NCBI GenBank assembly: GCA_038380435.1
Contig: JAWZYU010000020.1
Span: 39,960,307-40,024,306 of the forward strand
Direction: 5' to 3'
Source: Ryuthela nishihirai
Lineage: Eukaryota; Arthropoda; Arachnida; Araneae; Heptathelidae
DNA: 64,000 bases
Part shown: one piece after another, positions 8,830 through 17,765 of the stretch
Layout: every line of letters starts with the position of its first letter
Numbering within the stretch: the stretch's first letter is position 1
Translations under genes and position numbers: made by a program
Notes under the pieces: generated by a model
The model's input: the letters and a program-made list of their open reading frames with translations, nothing else
Told to the model about the DNA's origin: nothing
The model's database searches: none

Positions 8830-10719
8830 TTAGAAAGAAGGAACTGCAGGAATGTCCTTAATCAGTACCCTACTAGTCCTAATAGAAAGCATTACAAAGA
8901 ACTTAATAAACGTGTAAAGGGTCAGTTAGCTACTGATAAGAATCTTTGGCTTCATGGCCTTGCTGACAAAGCCGAGGAAGCAGTTAGACAGCACAACAGC
9001 AGAGAGCTGTACCAGATAGTTAATGTTTTGTGTGGTAGAAAACGAACAGGTATACAGGGATTGAAGGATAAACAAGGCAAGGTTATAGAAAGTGAGGATT
9101 CTGTCATGGCTAGGTGGGCTGATCATTTCAGTGATGTTCTAAACAATGTGGTTAGTTCTACTCCCATTGTTTGCAATGATGATAGATGCATTGTTGGCTT
9201 TAATGTTGGCCCTATAACACAATCTGAAGTTAGTTTGGCTATTTCTAAACTTAAACTTCATAAATCCCCAGGGGTGGATGAAATTACTACGGAAATGCTT
9301 AGAGCTGGGAATATTTCAGTTACCATTTGGATGACTGAAATTTTGAATAACTTTTATGATAAAGGCATGGTTCCTAAAGATTTTACCAGAGCTATTATTA
9401 TCCCTATTTTCAAAAAAGGTGATCACAGTTCTTGTGATAACTATAGGGGTATCAGCCTACTCTCCGTTCCAGGTAAAGTTCTTTCCATGATTGTGCTTAA
9501 TAGAATTAAGAATCTGGTTGACAGGCAATTGCGTGATGAGCAATGTGGATTCAGAAGTGGTAGGGGATGTGTAGATCAGATATTTTCACTCAGGCAGATT
9601 TTTGAGAAATGTTTAGAGTTTCAGAAACCTTTGGTTGCTAGCTTTGTTGATTTCAAAAAGGCTTTCGACTCTGTTGATCGTCATAATTTGTGGTTGATTG
9701 TGAGATCATATGGTATACCAGACAAGTTAGTTAACATAATGAAAGCTCTCTATAATAACACTGAGTCATGTGTGAGGGTTGGTAAGTCTTGTAGCAATTG
9801 GTTTAGCATTACTTCTGGTGTTCGACAAGGGTGCATTTTGTCTCCTTTTCTCTTTAGTTTGGTTGTTGATTATGTTATGCGAAATTCACTTCAAGGGAAA
9901 GCTTTTGGCCTTAAATGGGCTGGAGATACGAAAATTTCTGATTTAGATTATGCTGATGATTTAGCCCTATTGGCAAATGATGTTGATGAGATGAACTCTT
10001 TCATTCGAGCTGTTGATGAGACTGGTAGTACAGTAGGTTTGGTTATAAACAGAGAGAAAACTAAAGTGATGAAAATTGGTCAGGCAGGTTGTGATTCAGT
10101 TAATCTGAATGGGTGCAGTCTTGAGCAGGTGTCACAGCTTAATTTCCTTGGGAGCTGCGTAACTGATACTGGTGATGTGCGGCATGAGATTAACAGACGA
10201 ATAGGTATTGCTGCCGGGACTTTTAAGAATCTATGGAGAGTGTGGAGAAATAGGCGTATACACCTAAAGATTAAAATTAGACTGTATAATAGCCTGGTTC
10301 TTTCTAGTGTTAGTTATAGTAGTGAAACGTGGACGCTGTGTAAGCAAGATAACAGGAAACTAGATGCTTTTGATTCTACATGCTTACGCAGTATCTTGGG
10401 TATTAGGTGGTTTAACTTTGTAACTAATGATGAGGTTAGGCAAAGGAGTCTGCAACCTCCTTTAAGCAGCATATTGTGCAGAGAGAGACTCCGCTGGTTT
10501 GGCCATGTTGCCCGTATGGATAATTATAGATTGGCGAATAGGGTTATGAACAGTGTGCCTAGAGGCCTCAGAAGGAGGGGGAGACCTAGGATGCGGTGGG
10601 CAGACAATGTCAAACAGGACCTTGTTAGAATTGGTGTACAGTGGCCGGATGCAGCAGATGTAGCTCAGGACAGATATGCTTGGAGAATTAAACTGTGCGG
10701 TCTGGTTGGACCTCCGTAG
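8830..10719 (+). CDS. LINE reverse transcriptase, open frame (5'-truncated)
   Basis: The frame is open from at least 8830 to the TAG at 10717-10719, about 629 codons. The first residues come from flanking DNA, so no native start exists; TTG at 9028 is only the first start-like codon. Taking 9028 as residue 1, the order is: linker; RT fingers with KSPGVDEIT; IPIFKKGD and NYRGISLLSV; palm motif FVDFKKAFDSV with the first catalytic Asp at about 208; GVRQGCILSPFLFSL; catalytic YADD at 308-311; thumb and connection; and a C-terminal part with LRSILGIRW and LRWFGHVARM. All visible RT catalytic residues are present. The protein would copy element RNA at nicked DNA, but with no endonuclease or promoter this copy is probably not autonomous. 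The closest relative here is the broken copy at 17.5-20.6 kb. Confidence 0.93.
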   Translation, partial: LERRNCRNVLNQYPTSPNRKHYKELNKRVKGQLATDKNLWLHGLADKAEEAVRQHNSRELYQIVNVLCGRKRTGIQGLKDKQGKVIESEDSVMARWADHFSDVLNNVVSSTPIVCNDDRCIVGFNVGPITQSEVSLAISKLKLHKSPGVDEITTEMLRAGNISVTIWMTEILNNFYDKGMVPKDFTRAIIIPIFKKGDHSSCDNYRGISLLSVPGKVLSMIVLNRIKNLVDRQLRDEQCGFRSGRGCVDQIFSLRQIFEKCLEFQKPLVASFVDFKKAFDSVDRHNLWLIVRSYGIPDKLVNIMKALYNNTESCVRVGKSCSNWFSITSGVRQGCILSPFLFSLVVDYVMRNSLQGKAFGLKWAGDTKISDLDYADDLALLANDVDEMNSFIRAVDETGSTVGLVINREKTKVMKIGQAGCDSVNLNGCSLEQVSQLNFLGSCVTDTGDVRHEINRRIGIAAGTFKNLWRVWRNRRIHLKIKIRLYNSLVLSSVSYSSETWTLCKQDNRKLDAFDSTCLRSILGIRWFNFVTNDEVRQRSLQPPLSSILCRERLRWFGHVARMDNYRLANRVMNSVPRGLRRRGRPRMRWADNVKQDLVRIGVQWPDAADVAQDRYAWRIKLCGLVGPP

Positions 10720-10751
10720 CCCATTGCTGCTTGAGGATGATGATGATGATG
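8834..10751 (+). mobile_element. RTE-like LINE copy 1, 5'-truncated, with 9-bp target-site duplication
   Basis: A non-LTR retrotransposon truncated in the endonuclease-RT linker. It ends in a very short 3' UTR (about 32 bases after the stop) and a (GAT)n tail. The duplication ATATTTTAG lies at 8825-8833 and 10752-10760. A short 3' UTR with a simple-repeat tail and an APE-type endonuclease (seen in copy 2) fit the RTE group, but the clade call is from recollection. The uninterrupted reading frame suggests a young insertion. Confidence 0.92.
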
Positions 10752-10759
10752 ATATTTTA

Positions 10760-11040
10760 GGGCTCAAAAGAGAAGATAGCTTTTTTTAATTTATTTATAT
10801 TTTTTGTCACTAAAAACATCTACATTTAGAAACTTCATTTGATATATGACCCATAAACATCGATCACATATTTCCTTCCCCTCTTTTTGGAATCGTGGTG
10901 AAGGGTTCAAGCCAAAAATGACATTGAAGACATCAAGTTTTAATTTGAGATGTAACTCGTCAAGGCCCACCCGGTAAAAATACGCCCCTTTTTTGGGTGG
11001 GTGGGGGGAGAATGGTGGGAGCAAAATTCGAGACAATCTA
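10760..11040. other. Unassigned AT-rich DNA
   Basis: Nothing recognised between the LINE and the next repeat. A frame on the minus strand (10791-11072) has no known similarity. Confidence 0.4.
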
Positions 11041-11550
11041 CGATGGTCCTTATATGATGTTTTATTTGACACTTAATTCGTAATTGTTGGTCCTCGCGTT
11101 CGGAAGACATAGCGGAACAACCGTTTTCATATTTCTCCTTTATAAATAAAAAATAAATAAATACCCCCTCAAGCAGCTGCTTGCCACAGAGGTCTGACAG
11201 GAGCCTGTCAGTTTATATGACAGAGTAGAAGGTCTGAGAGGATAGCAGGACCTAAGCAGAAAAAAAACACGAACATCCATGCCTTACCCGGGGCTCGAAC
11301 CCAGGTCCCGTAGATCAGTAGCCAAGCGCGCTAACCACTCGGCCACGGGACGTCTTTCTCCTTTATAAGGGAGAAGAAACAGGGAAGAAGAATGCTTTTA
11401 ACTTGTAACATCCCTCATGTCATAAGCTTTCATTTGACGCATAGCTTGTTACTTTCGGCCCTCGCATTCCAAAGATATAATGGAACAATCGTTTTCATAT
11501 TTTTCCCTTTTTTAGGGGGAAATAAAGCATGAGGGTTCTTTCTTATTAGC
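11040..11550 (+). repeat. Two direct copies of a dispersed ~110-bp repeat
   Basis: The segments around 11060-11145 and 11427-11510 align: ATTTGAC, CCTCGC(G/A)TTC, GGAACAA(C/T)CGTTTTCATAT. With SINE-B removed, their spacing is about 144 bp, suggesting a short tandem array. A weaker relative begins near 13640 (CAAGCTTTCACTTGGCAC). Confidence 0.6.
11145..11354 (-). mobile_element. SINE-B copy 1, full length with 13-bp duplication
   Basis: Read on the minus strand: box A TGGCCGAGTGGTTAGCGCGC, box B GGGTTCGAGCCCC, a body ending AAGCAGCTGCTTGAGGGGG, and a (TTTA)n-like tail. The duplication TTTCTCCTTTATA lies at 11132-11144 and 11355-11367. The head is a Ser/Leu-type tRNA-like sequence without an acceptor stem, so it is not a functional tRNA. 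Confidence 0.93.
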
Positions 11551-11562
11551 CTATGACATTTG

Positions 11563-12312
11563 TTCTGCATGAATTTTCATATTCACTTAGAACGGTTTCG
11601 AGTTCCTGTCCTCAGCTTCCTCGCTGACATACTGGTGCCGTGAGAAGTATTATCACTCCCAGCTGGGTCAGCATTGAGATTTATCTCCGCAAAATTCCCC
11701 GCCCTGCCCACGGTCAGTAGGAGACACCGATGGGCTTGGAAAGGCCGCCGTCCGTCGGATGGGACGTTAAGCCGTGGCCCTGTGTGCGGGAGAGCCATAC
11801 CCTGTGCACGTTAAAGAACACGCTGGATGGCCTTGACGGGAGGCTACCATCTGTCTCCCAACAACTGTTCCAGTGGGTCCCCTCCCCCAACCTTCTCTGA
11901 GCCTTCGGGGTCCATGTGACCTGGCCATTTAGCCCATGGTGTGCAAAAAAGTGCTGTTCAGAGGTCAAACAACCAAACAACCAACCAAGTATTATCACGG
12001 TGACAATTCCGTTAATGCACCACATAGAAGAACAAAGCCATTTATCTGCCTTCCTGCCAGTTATAATCTTCGTCCACAAAAAGCCTCTCTCAGAGTGACG
12101 CCTGGCACCATGCCTGAGACTCTTGACACTACAACACTGGATGCCAAGGAGGATACCCCCTGAACCACTGCTCAACGGTTCTCACGAACGGACAGCCTCT
12201 TGGTTTCGAGACAAGAGCTTCAAGAACTATCTATATTCGTCCCTTACCACTTCTCCCTCCCCAACGAGAAAATTGCGGGGACCAATCAGACTCTTTGGAT
12301 GGTCTCTTTTTT
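11563..12312 (+). mobile_element. LTR-leader-like repeat, left arm of an inverted pair
   Basis: With SINE-A copy 8 removed, about 405 bp here match 13203-13617 in inverted orientation. Shared phrases are GAATTTTCATATTCACTTAG / GTTCCTGTCCTCAGCTTCCT, TGCCTTCCTGCCAGTTATAA, GGTTTCGAGACAAGAGCTT and GGACCAATCAGAC. A primer-binding-site-like TGGTGCCGTGAGAAG begins at 11633. This resembles the junction of an LTR and leader in a retrotransposon, but no gag or pol sequence is present. Confidence 0.6.
11657..11986 (+). mobile_element. SINE-A copy 8, 5'-truncated with 12-bp duplication
   Basis: The copy begins within box B (TCCCAGCTGGGTCAGC) and is otherwise near the common sequence, ending AAACAACCAAACAACCAACC. 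The duplication AAGTATTATCAC lies at 11645-11656 and 11987-11998. It interrupts the LTR-leader-like repeat, so it is younger than that repeat. Confidence 0.95.
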
Positions 12313-12825
12313 GTGTGTTCGAGAGAGCAAAGGACACTATTCGATACTGTACTCTAGACTTGGACCTCAACATTCCACTCGAGGCATTTCAGTTTTGCAC
12401 TTCGGAGAGATAAGTCTTATCTCTCAGTCAGCGATGTTAGCACTTTGTTATAGTAGTTTGGTAAGTGAGAGCTTAGTTGTAATATAGTCAGCAGAGCGAC
12501 TTAACATCTTCAAGCATTATGTAAGTTGTTGTAAGAATGTAAGGTGAACTGTGATAATAGCACTGTAAATAAATGTTTTTGCATTTGATAAGGAAAAACC
12601 ATTACCTGCCTCTGGTCACTCCTTTTGGTGTGGGAGGATGTCTCTGTTCCCCAGTAAGATACTGGGCTATTAATAATTTTAAAGGAACAATGTATGGCAT
12701 AAAAGATACGATCATGGCGAAAAATAAATTCTGCTGCGGGAGGATTATATAAATGCAGTAATGTGAATATTATATATTAATTACCGCCCCAGTGGGGTGT
12801 AAAACATTGGTGCCATGACCAGGAT
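12313..12825 (+). mobile_element. LTR-like block with polyadenylation signal and PBS-like site
   Basis: AATAAA sits in CTGTAAATAAATGTTTTTGC near 12565, and the block ends AAAACA followed by TGGTGCCATGACCAGGAT (12808-12825). That string begins TGG and looks complementary to a tRNA 3' end, as expected for a primer-binding site next to an LTR. No second LTR or coding region was found. This could be a solo or terminally deleted LTR element. Assignment to the BEL/Pao or Gypsy group is not possible. Confidence 0.45.
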
Positions 12826-13195
12826 ATTTTTGTTTTTGTTGTTAAAACAAATCTGGAGTTTAATATATGTCTAAAAGAATTTGTATTTTTGATGTGAGTA
12901 ATGTGAAGACATTTGACTGGTTTTGGACTGGTGGAAATGATGTCATGTTGGTGTGTTGCAAATGTGTGTGAATTCATTGGCTTCTGTAAAAAAAAAAGAA
13001 AATTGTAATTTGCTTTGATATGATAATTAATTTTTAATTAATGGTGAAAAAGAGTTGGTTTGGCTTTCAGGTGTGTGAGTCGTAAAAATTAGTAATTTGG
13101 ATATGTGCAGTAATTTGTTAAGCAGGTGCAGGATTTAAATCCCACCTGGAAATATCAGCTTTCGCAATTCGCTACACTATTATAGCGTCATAATT
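12826..13195. other. Spacer between the inverted arms
   Basis: AT-rich, with no gene seen. It may be leader sequence of the LTR-like block, but no reading frame supports that. Confidence 0.4.
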
Positions 13196-13202
13196 TGGCT
13201 TA

Positions 13203-13617
13203 AAAAAAGAGACCATCCAAAGGGTCTGATTGGTCCCTGCAATTCTCTCGTTTGTGGGGGGGGGGAAGTAATAAGGGATGAAAATAGATAGTTCTCAAAG
13301 CTCTTGTCTCGAAACCATGTGGCTCTCCATTCGTGAGAACCGTTAAGCAATGGTTCAGAGGATATCCTCCCAGGCATCCCATGTCGTAGAGTTAAGAGTC
13401 TCAGACATGACGCCAGGCGCCACTCTGACAGAGGCCTTTCACGCATACTTATGCATGCTCCCCAGATTATAACTGGCAGGAAGGCAGGTAAATGGCTGTG
13501 CCCTCCTATGCGGTGCATCAACGGAATTGTCCACCGAGTAATCCTTCTCATGGCGCCAGTATGTCAGTGAGGAAGCTGAGGACAGGAACTCGAAACAGTT
13601 CTAAGTGAATATGAAAA
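13203..13617 (-). mobile_element. LTR-leader-like repeat, right arm of the inverted pair
   Basis: Inverted counterpart of the left arm without a SINE insertion. The PBS-like complement TGGCGCCATGAGAAGGAT is read on the minus strand near 13541-13559. It contains a G run at 13257-13266 and a segment with GCATGCATAAGTATGCGTG that is absent from the left arm. Confidence 0.6.
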
Positions 13618-13849
13618 GTCACACAGAACACACTCCCCGCATCACAAGCTTTCACTTGGCACAAAAATCATTAAGTTTATACGTCGCTTTCGAAAGATAA
13701 GGTGGTTGACTGTTTTGACAAATCCACAAACCGACAAACCCACAAATGATGAGCAAAAGGCAATACGAAAAAAGATATATAAATATATGAATTTATCTGA
13801 AATATTTTTCATTTTTATTTTATTCATCATTCTAGAAGGTGGTATAAAT

Positions 13850-14180
13850 AATTTAGATTATCAGCAGTATTTATCAATCATCAATCCCAAAGGGGATTTA
13901 AATAGTAAGATCATTGCAATATTTGACAATACCTCGTCAACCTCAAAGAGGCTTAATAAGAAAGTTTATCGGCAATATATTTTAATTCACCGTCAACCTG
14001 AAAGCAGGTTAATGTAGTGAAGTTTGTCTGCAATATGTTTTAATTCCTCATCAATCACAGCCGGTTTCTAAACTACAGAGTATAAAATATTTCTGGTTTC
14101 ACCATCAGTCTTAAAGGAGAATGAAATAGTGGAATTTATAGTCAATATTTGTTAACTCAAAGTCAAAAGGGAGAGTAAAT
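13850..14180 (+). repeat. Degenerate 65-70 bp satellite, right block
   Basis: This continues the unit seen at 8.23-8.74 kb: TTAATTCACCGTCAACCTGA, CAATATGTTTTAATTCCTCA and TCAATCACAG recur at a similar spacing. The split is explained by the insertions lying between. Confidence 0.6.
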
Positions 14181-15240
14181 CTCTAAATTCAGCCTATCTT
14201 GAAATGAATAACTGAAGTCCTTGTTTCCACTTTGACTTTGGACAAGAATATTAGCTTCGACATCTATCCCAGCAGAAGATATAACTTTAAAGTTGTCCCA
14301 AGGTCCTCTCCACATACAACTCGATCCTCCATGCACAAAACTAAAACGCGAGAAATATAAGAAAAGCCTACGAAATCCACATGAGCATGGTGATTACGCG
14401 AATAAGTAAGGCTTCTGGCTGCGAACGCCTTGAACGTGTGAAAAGTTTTAAATTCTGACCTCTGACTGAGTTAGATCAGAACTTTCTCTTCGATCCCCAT
14501 ATTCGCCCTAGAAAAACGCTTTCGCACTAGGAAGACAAAAAGTGTTAAAAGTAAAACGCTCTTTTTTCTATCATTCAACAGAGTTTGGATTACATTCAAC
14601 ATCTTAGTAATGCCAAGACGACAACGACTCGACGGTATCATGCTTTAAAACTAATCAAACTAATGCATTGCGAAATGGGAAAGTGGTAGCGTTTCGCCAC
14701 AATGCTCGGAATAGACGAATGCATACGGATGACCCAAGGTGACCCGGATGCTCACATCGCATAAGCTTCATCTTCATGCGGAGCACGAACAGAAATGTCA
14801 TTTGTGTGGCTGGTGCACACATTTGTCACTGCTACTGCAGCTGCATTTGCCCTTCGTGGCTCGGTTTTGATCTTTTCTGGCTCGAAATTCTCTCTCTCTC
14901 TTCCAACTTATTCCACGCTGGCAGCGGTCACAATATAAGAGCCTCCCTTCGGCTTGGCTGCGTCTCAGCGTTTATGAATAATGAATTAAACAGAAAGGAT
15001 TGTGTACGGCGCAAAGCGATCTCACTTTCGTGACATTTCTGCGATGTGTCGCCATACTCTGCATATTATCTGCATCCGGTTTCGTGGAGAACTTCGTCTA
15101 ATTCGAGAGGAAAACACGGAAATGTCTAAAGACTAAGAGTTTTGAGCGATGTTACTTGTCAGTCTCCTAATTCAGTTGATTCATAGGCTGGAAAAATAAT
15201 ATTTATGTAGAATTTAAACTTTCGCTGACTTATTACAGCC
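14180..15240. other. No feature seen
   Basis: Mixed composition. An 85-codon frame at 14776-15033 is rich in Cys and His but has no recognisable domain, so I do not call it a gene. Confidence 0.4.
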
Positions 15241-15244
15241 GGAT

Positions 15245-16275
15245 AGACTGTTCTAGTTTCTTGTCTCTGAGCTAACCAATCGTTTTTTTCGACGGTTCAC
15301 ATGCATTGTCTTCAGACTTAAATAGTCATCATTTGGACGATTCAGCTGTGCCTTAGCTAGGCTTGAACAGTCTTCATATCAATAGTCCAGATGTTCCTTC
15401 TCTATAGTTATCTAGTAAACATTTTGGCGATCCAGCTGTTTCTTATCTAGACTTATGCAATCATCATTTCAAAGTTCAGCTGTTATTTCTCTAGAATTAC
15501 ACAATTAGCATTTCGACAGTCCAGCTCTTACATCTCTAACCTTATTCAGCGATTTGATGGTTCACATGCTCTGTCTCCAGACTTATTATCTAGTCATCGT
15601 TTTGATGAACCAGTTTTCTCTACACTTGCTCGATTATCACAACAGTTCAGCTGTTCCTTCTCTAAACTTACTGAACGATTTCTACGGTTCAGCTGCCTTT
15701 CTCTAAGCCAAGCGTAGATGACTGACTTTTACCTACTCACCATTTCGGTGATCCAGCTATTCTTTCTCTAGTTTTACCCAATCATCGTTTCGACTGTTCC
15801 ATATCTAGACTCCAACTGCTCCTGCCCACAGGTCCAGCTGTTCCATACCTAGACTTATTCAGCTATCATTCCGACGATTCACCTGCTCCTTCTCTAGAAT
15901 TACTCAGTAAGGTCTGGATCTACAAAAAAAGGAGGACGGATGGTGTAAGTGACGCAATGAAGCCGGAAAAAGAAAATGGAGGGACAAGAGACTGGATTTC
16001 CAGTCTCTTACCCCTCCCTCCCTGCACACGGTCGTATCTAGTAAAGGGATCTGTATAATGCACAGAACCGGATCTAGGAAGGGAGGATATTGTTCATAGA
16101 TCCGGCCTTGTACTCAGTCATCCTTTCGACATTCCAGCTGTTTCTCTTTCTATACATATCCTTTGATCATTTCGGCGATCCGCTATTCCTTCTCTATATA
16201 AACCCATTGATCATTTCGATGGTCCAGCTGGTTTTTTCGCTACACTTCTTGCCAGTTAACGCTTCCTGTTCCTGA
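15245..16275 (+). repeat. Degenerate ~55-60 bp satellite with CCAGCTGTTCCTTCTCTAGA motif
   Basis: Units contain (T)CATTTCGACGRTCCAGCTGT and CCTTCTCTAGACTTATTC with many substitutions. A similar block resumes at 20757-20925, so the array was probably continuous before the SINE-B and LINE insertions. A small hAT element interrupts it at 15909. Confidence 0.75.
15909..16110. mobile_element. Small hAT-like MITE, 202 bp, 8-bp duplication
   Basis: The exact 8-bp direct repeat TACTCAGT lies at 15901-15908 and 16111-16118. The ends are inverted: AAGGTCTGGATCTAC at the left, and CAAGGCCGGATCTATG read from the right. An 8-bp duplication with CA(G)GGCCGGATCTA-type ends is the hAT pattern. There is no coding capacity. 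A related element lies at 51001-51271. Confidence 0.8.
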
Positions 16276-16431
16276 AAATGTTTCTATTCCCCATCATCAT
16301 CCATTCCTTAATTTTACCTCATTTCTGTTTGATGTTCGATCTTTTAACTTACCCAGTGAACACTTCAATAGTATAGTTTCTCCACGTTTGTTTCCTTTTT
16401 TTTATGAAATTTTCTCCTGAGAAACAGATAT

Positions 16432-16631
16432 AAAAAATTAAAAATATTCCTTCAAGCAGTTACTTGCCACAGAGGTCTAACAGAAGCCAATTAGTTTAAT
16501 GCGGCATAGTAAAAGGTCTGTGAGGATGGCGAGACATCAGCAAAAAGACAACACAAACATCCATGCCTTACCGGGGCTCGAACCCAGGTTCCGTTGATCA
16601 GCAGCCAAGCGCGCTAACCACTCGGCCACAT
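16432..16631 (-). mobile_element. SINE-B copy 2
   Basis: Antisense copy with GGGGCTCGAACCCAGG (box B complement), GCGCTAACCACTCGGCCAC (box A complement) and body TTCAAGCAGTTACTTGCCAC. It is diverged, and no duplication was identified. Confidence 0.9.
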
Positions 16632-17089
16632 ACAAAAACAAAAACCTCTTTTTTTCAGTTCATGGAAACAAACACAAAAACATTCTTTTTTTCGTTCATG
16701 GAAATCAGAGACCCTCACTTAAGACTCCTTTCTCAAAGAAGCTAACTTCTGTTTATATTGAAGTTATCCTGATCAGGGCCATCGCAGGTACCTGAACCCT
16801 CTCAGGCAGAACTGACTCTGCATTTGTAAATCGAATTTTCAAATCATGATTAATTCCGCTATTTTACGATTATTGTGCCACTCTTTAATTCACATTTCTG
16901 ACAAACTTCACCACTAAACGAATGCTGGCGCTATATTGCTTCAGCTTTTATTCCGCCCACGCAGTTCTTTCTTCGCCATAAAATGGGTGGTCATAATCCA
17001 ATAGCTACTGAATGCTATAAAATTGAAATAGCTACTAAAGCTGGCCTGTAAATAGTAGCTAAGCATAAACTAGAAGGAGAGCTGTGTAC

Positions 17090-17765
17090 TAATCCCCAGA
17101 ACTGGCCAAGGTCTAGCACCTAATGTCCGACCCCGCCTTCTCGTAGTGCAGGCCGTTAGTTACTTTTCAAAAGAGATATTCTCTTTTGGAAGGGAATGGA
17201 AGGGGAGGGCTGCCAGCTCAGTTTGGTTACTGATCTGATTATCCGTGGCCAATTTTTATTTCTTTCTGTCCTGCTGAGGAGTGGTCACTTCACAGGGTCC
17301 TGATGCTGACCTTTTATACCCACTAGACTGGACTGGTTTATGGATTTGAGCTTGATTATGATCTTGGACTTGCTGCACTGGTGGACCTCTGTTGAGGAAG
17401 AATCTGCTGATGTGTTTTCTGTTTGCTTCTGATGATGAAAATGAATTTGATGATGATGAACAGATGCCGTGGATACCTTATATCAGCTGGTGTATAATCC
17501 TGATCAGAGGCCATCGCAGGTACCTGAACCCTCATTTAGATAGTTGCATCGTCAGTCCTTAACTGGAATAATGTGCCTCAGACAGGATATATGGCTCTTG
17601 AAAAGGTGGTGCCTGAAGTTCCTACTAGCATCGGTGACTTCAGCCTTTAGCGGAGGAGGGACAGGTCTTTGCCCCATGCCTGCGAACAGTAGGCTGCTTG
17701 TTATTGTTGACCCTACCTCTCTCAATAAATCTAGTTTCTTTAAACATCCTATTAATAATTTTCTC
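17090..17765 (+). mobile_element. Probable 5' region of RTE-like LINE copy 2
   Basis: This stretch precedes the endonuclease-like frame and has no other explanation. It contains GATCAGAGGCCATCGCAGG at about 17502, nearly identical to GATCAGGGCCATCGCAGG at about 16772. The 5' limit of the LINE is unknown. Assigning this region to the element is an inference from position only. Confidence 0.4.

Noticed and set aside
13642..14017. Short frames near 13.7-14.0 kb as small genes
   Set aside because: They overlap the degenerate satellite, have no recognisable domain, and are biased toward AT-rich codons as expected by chance.
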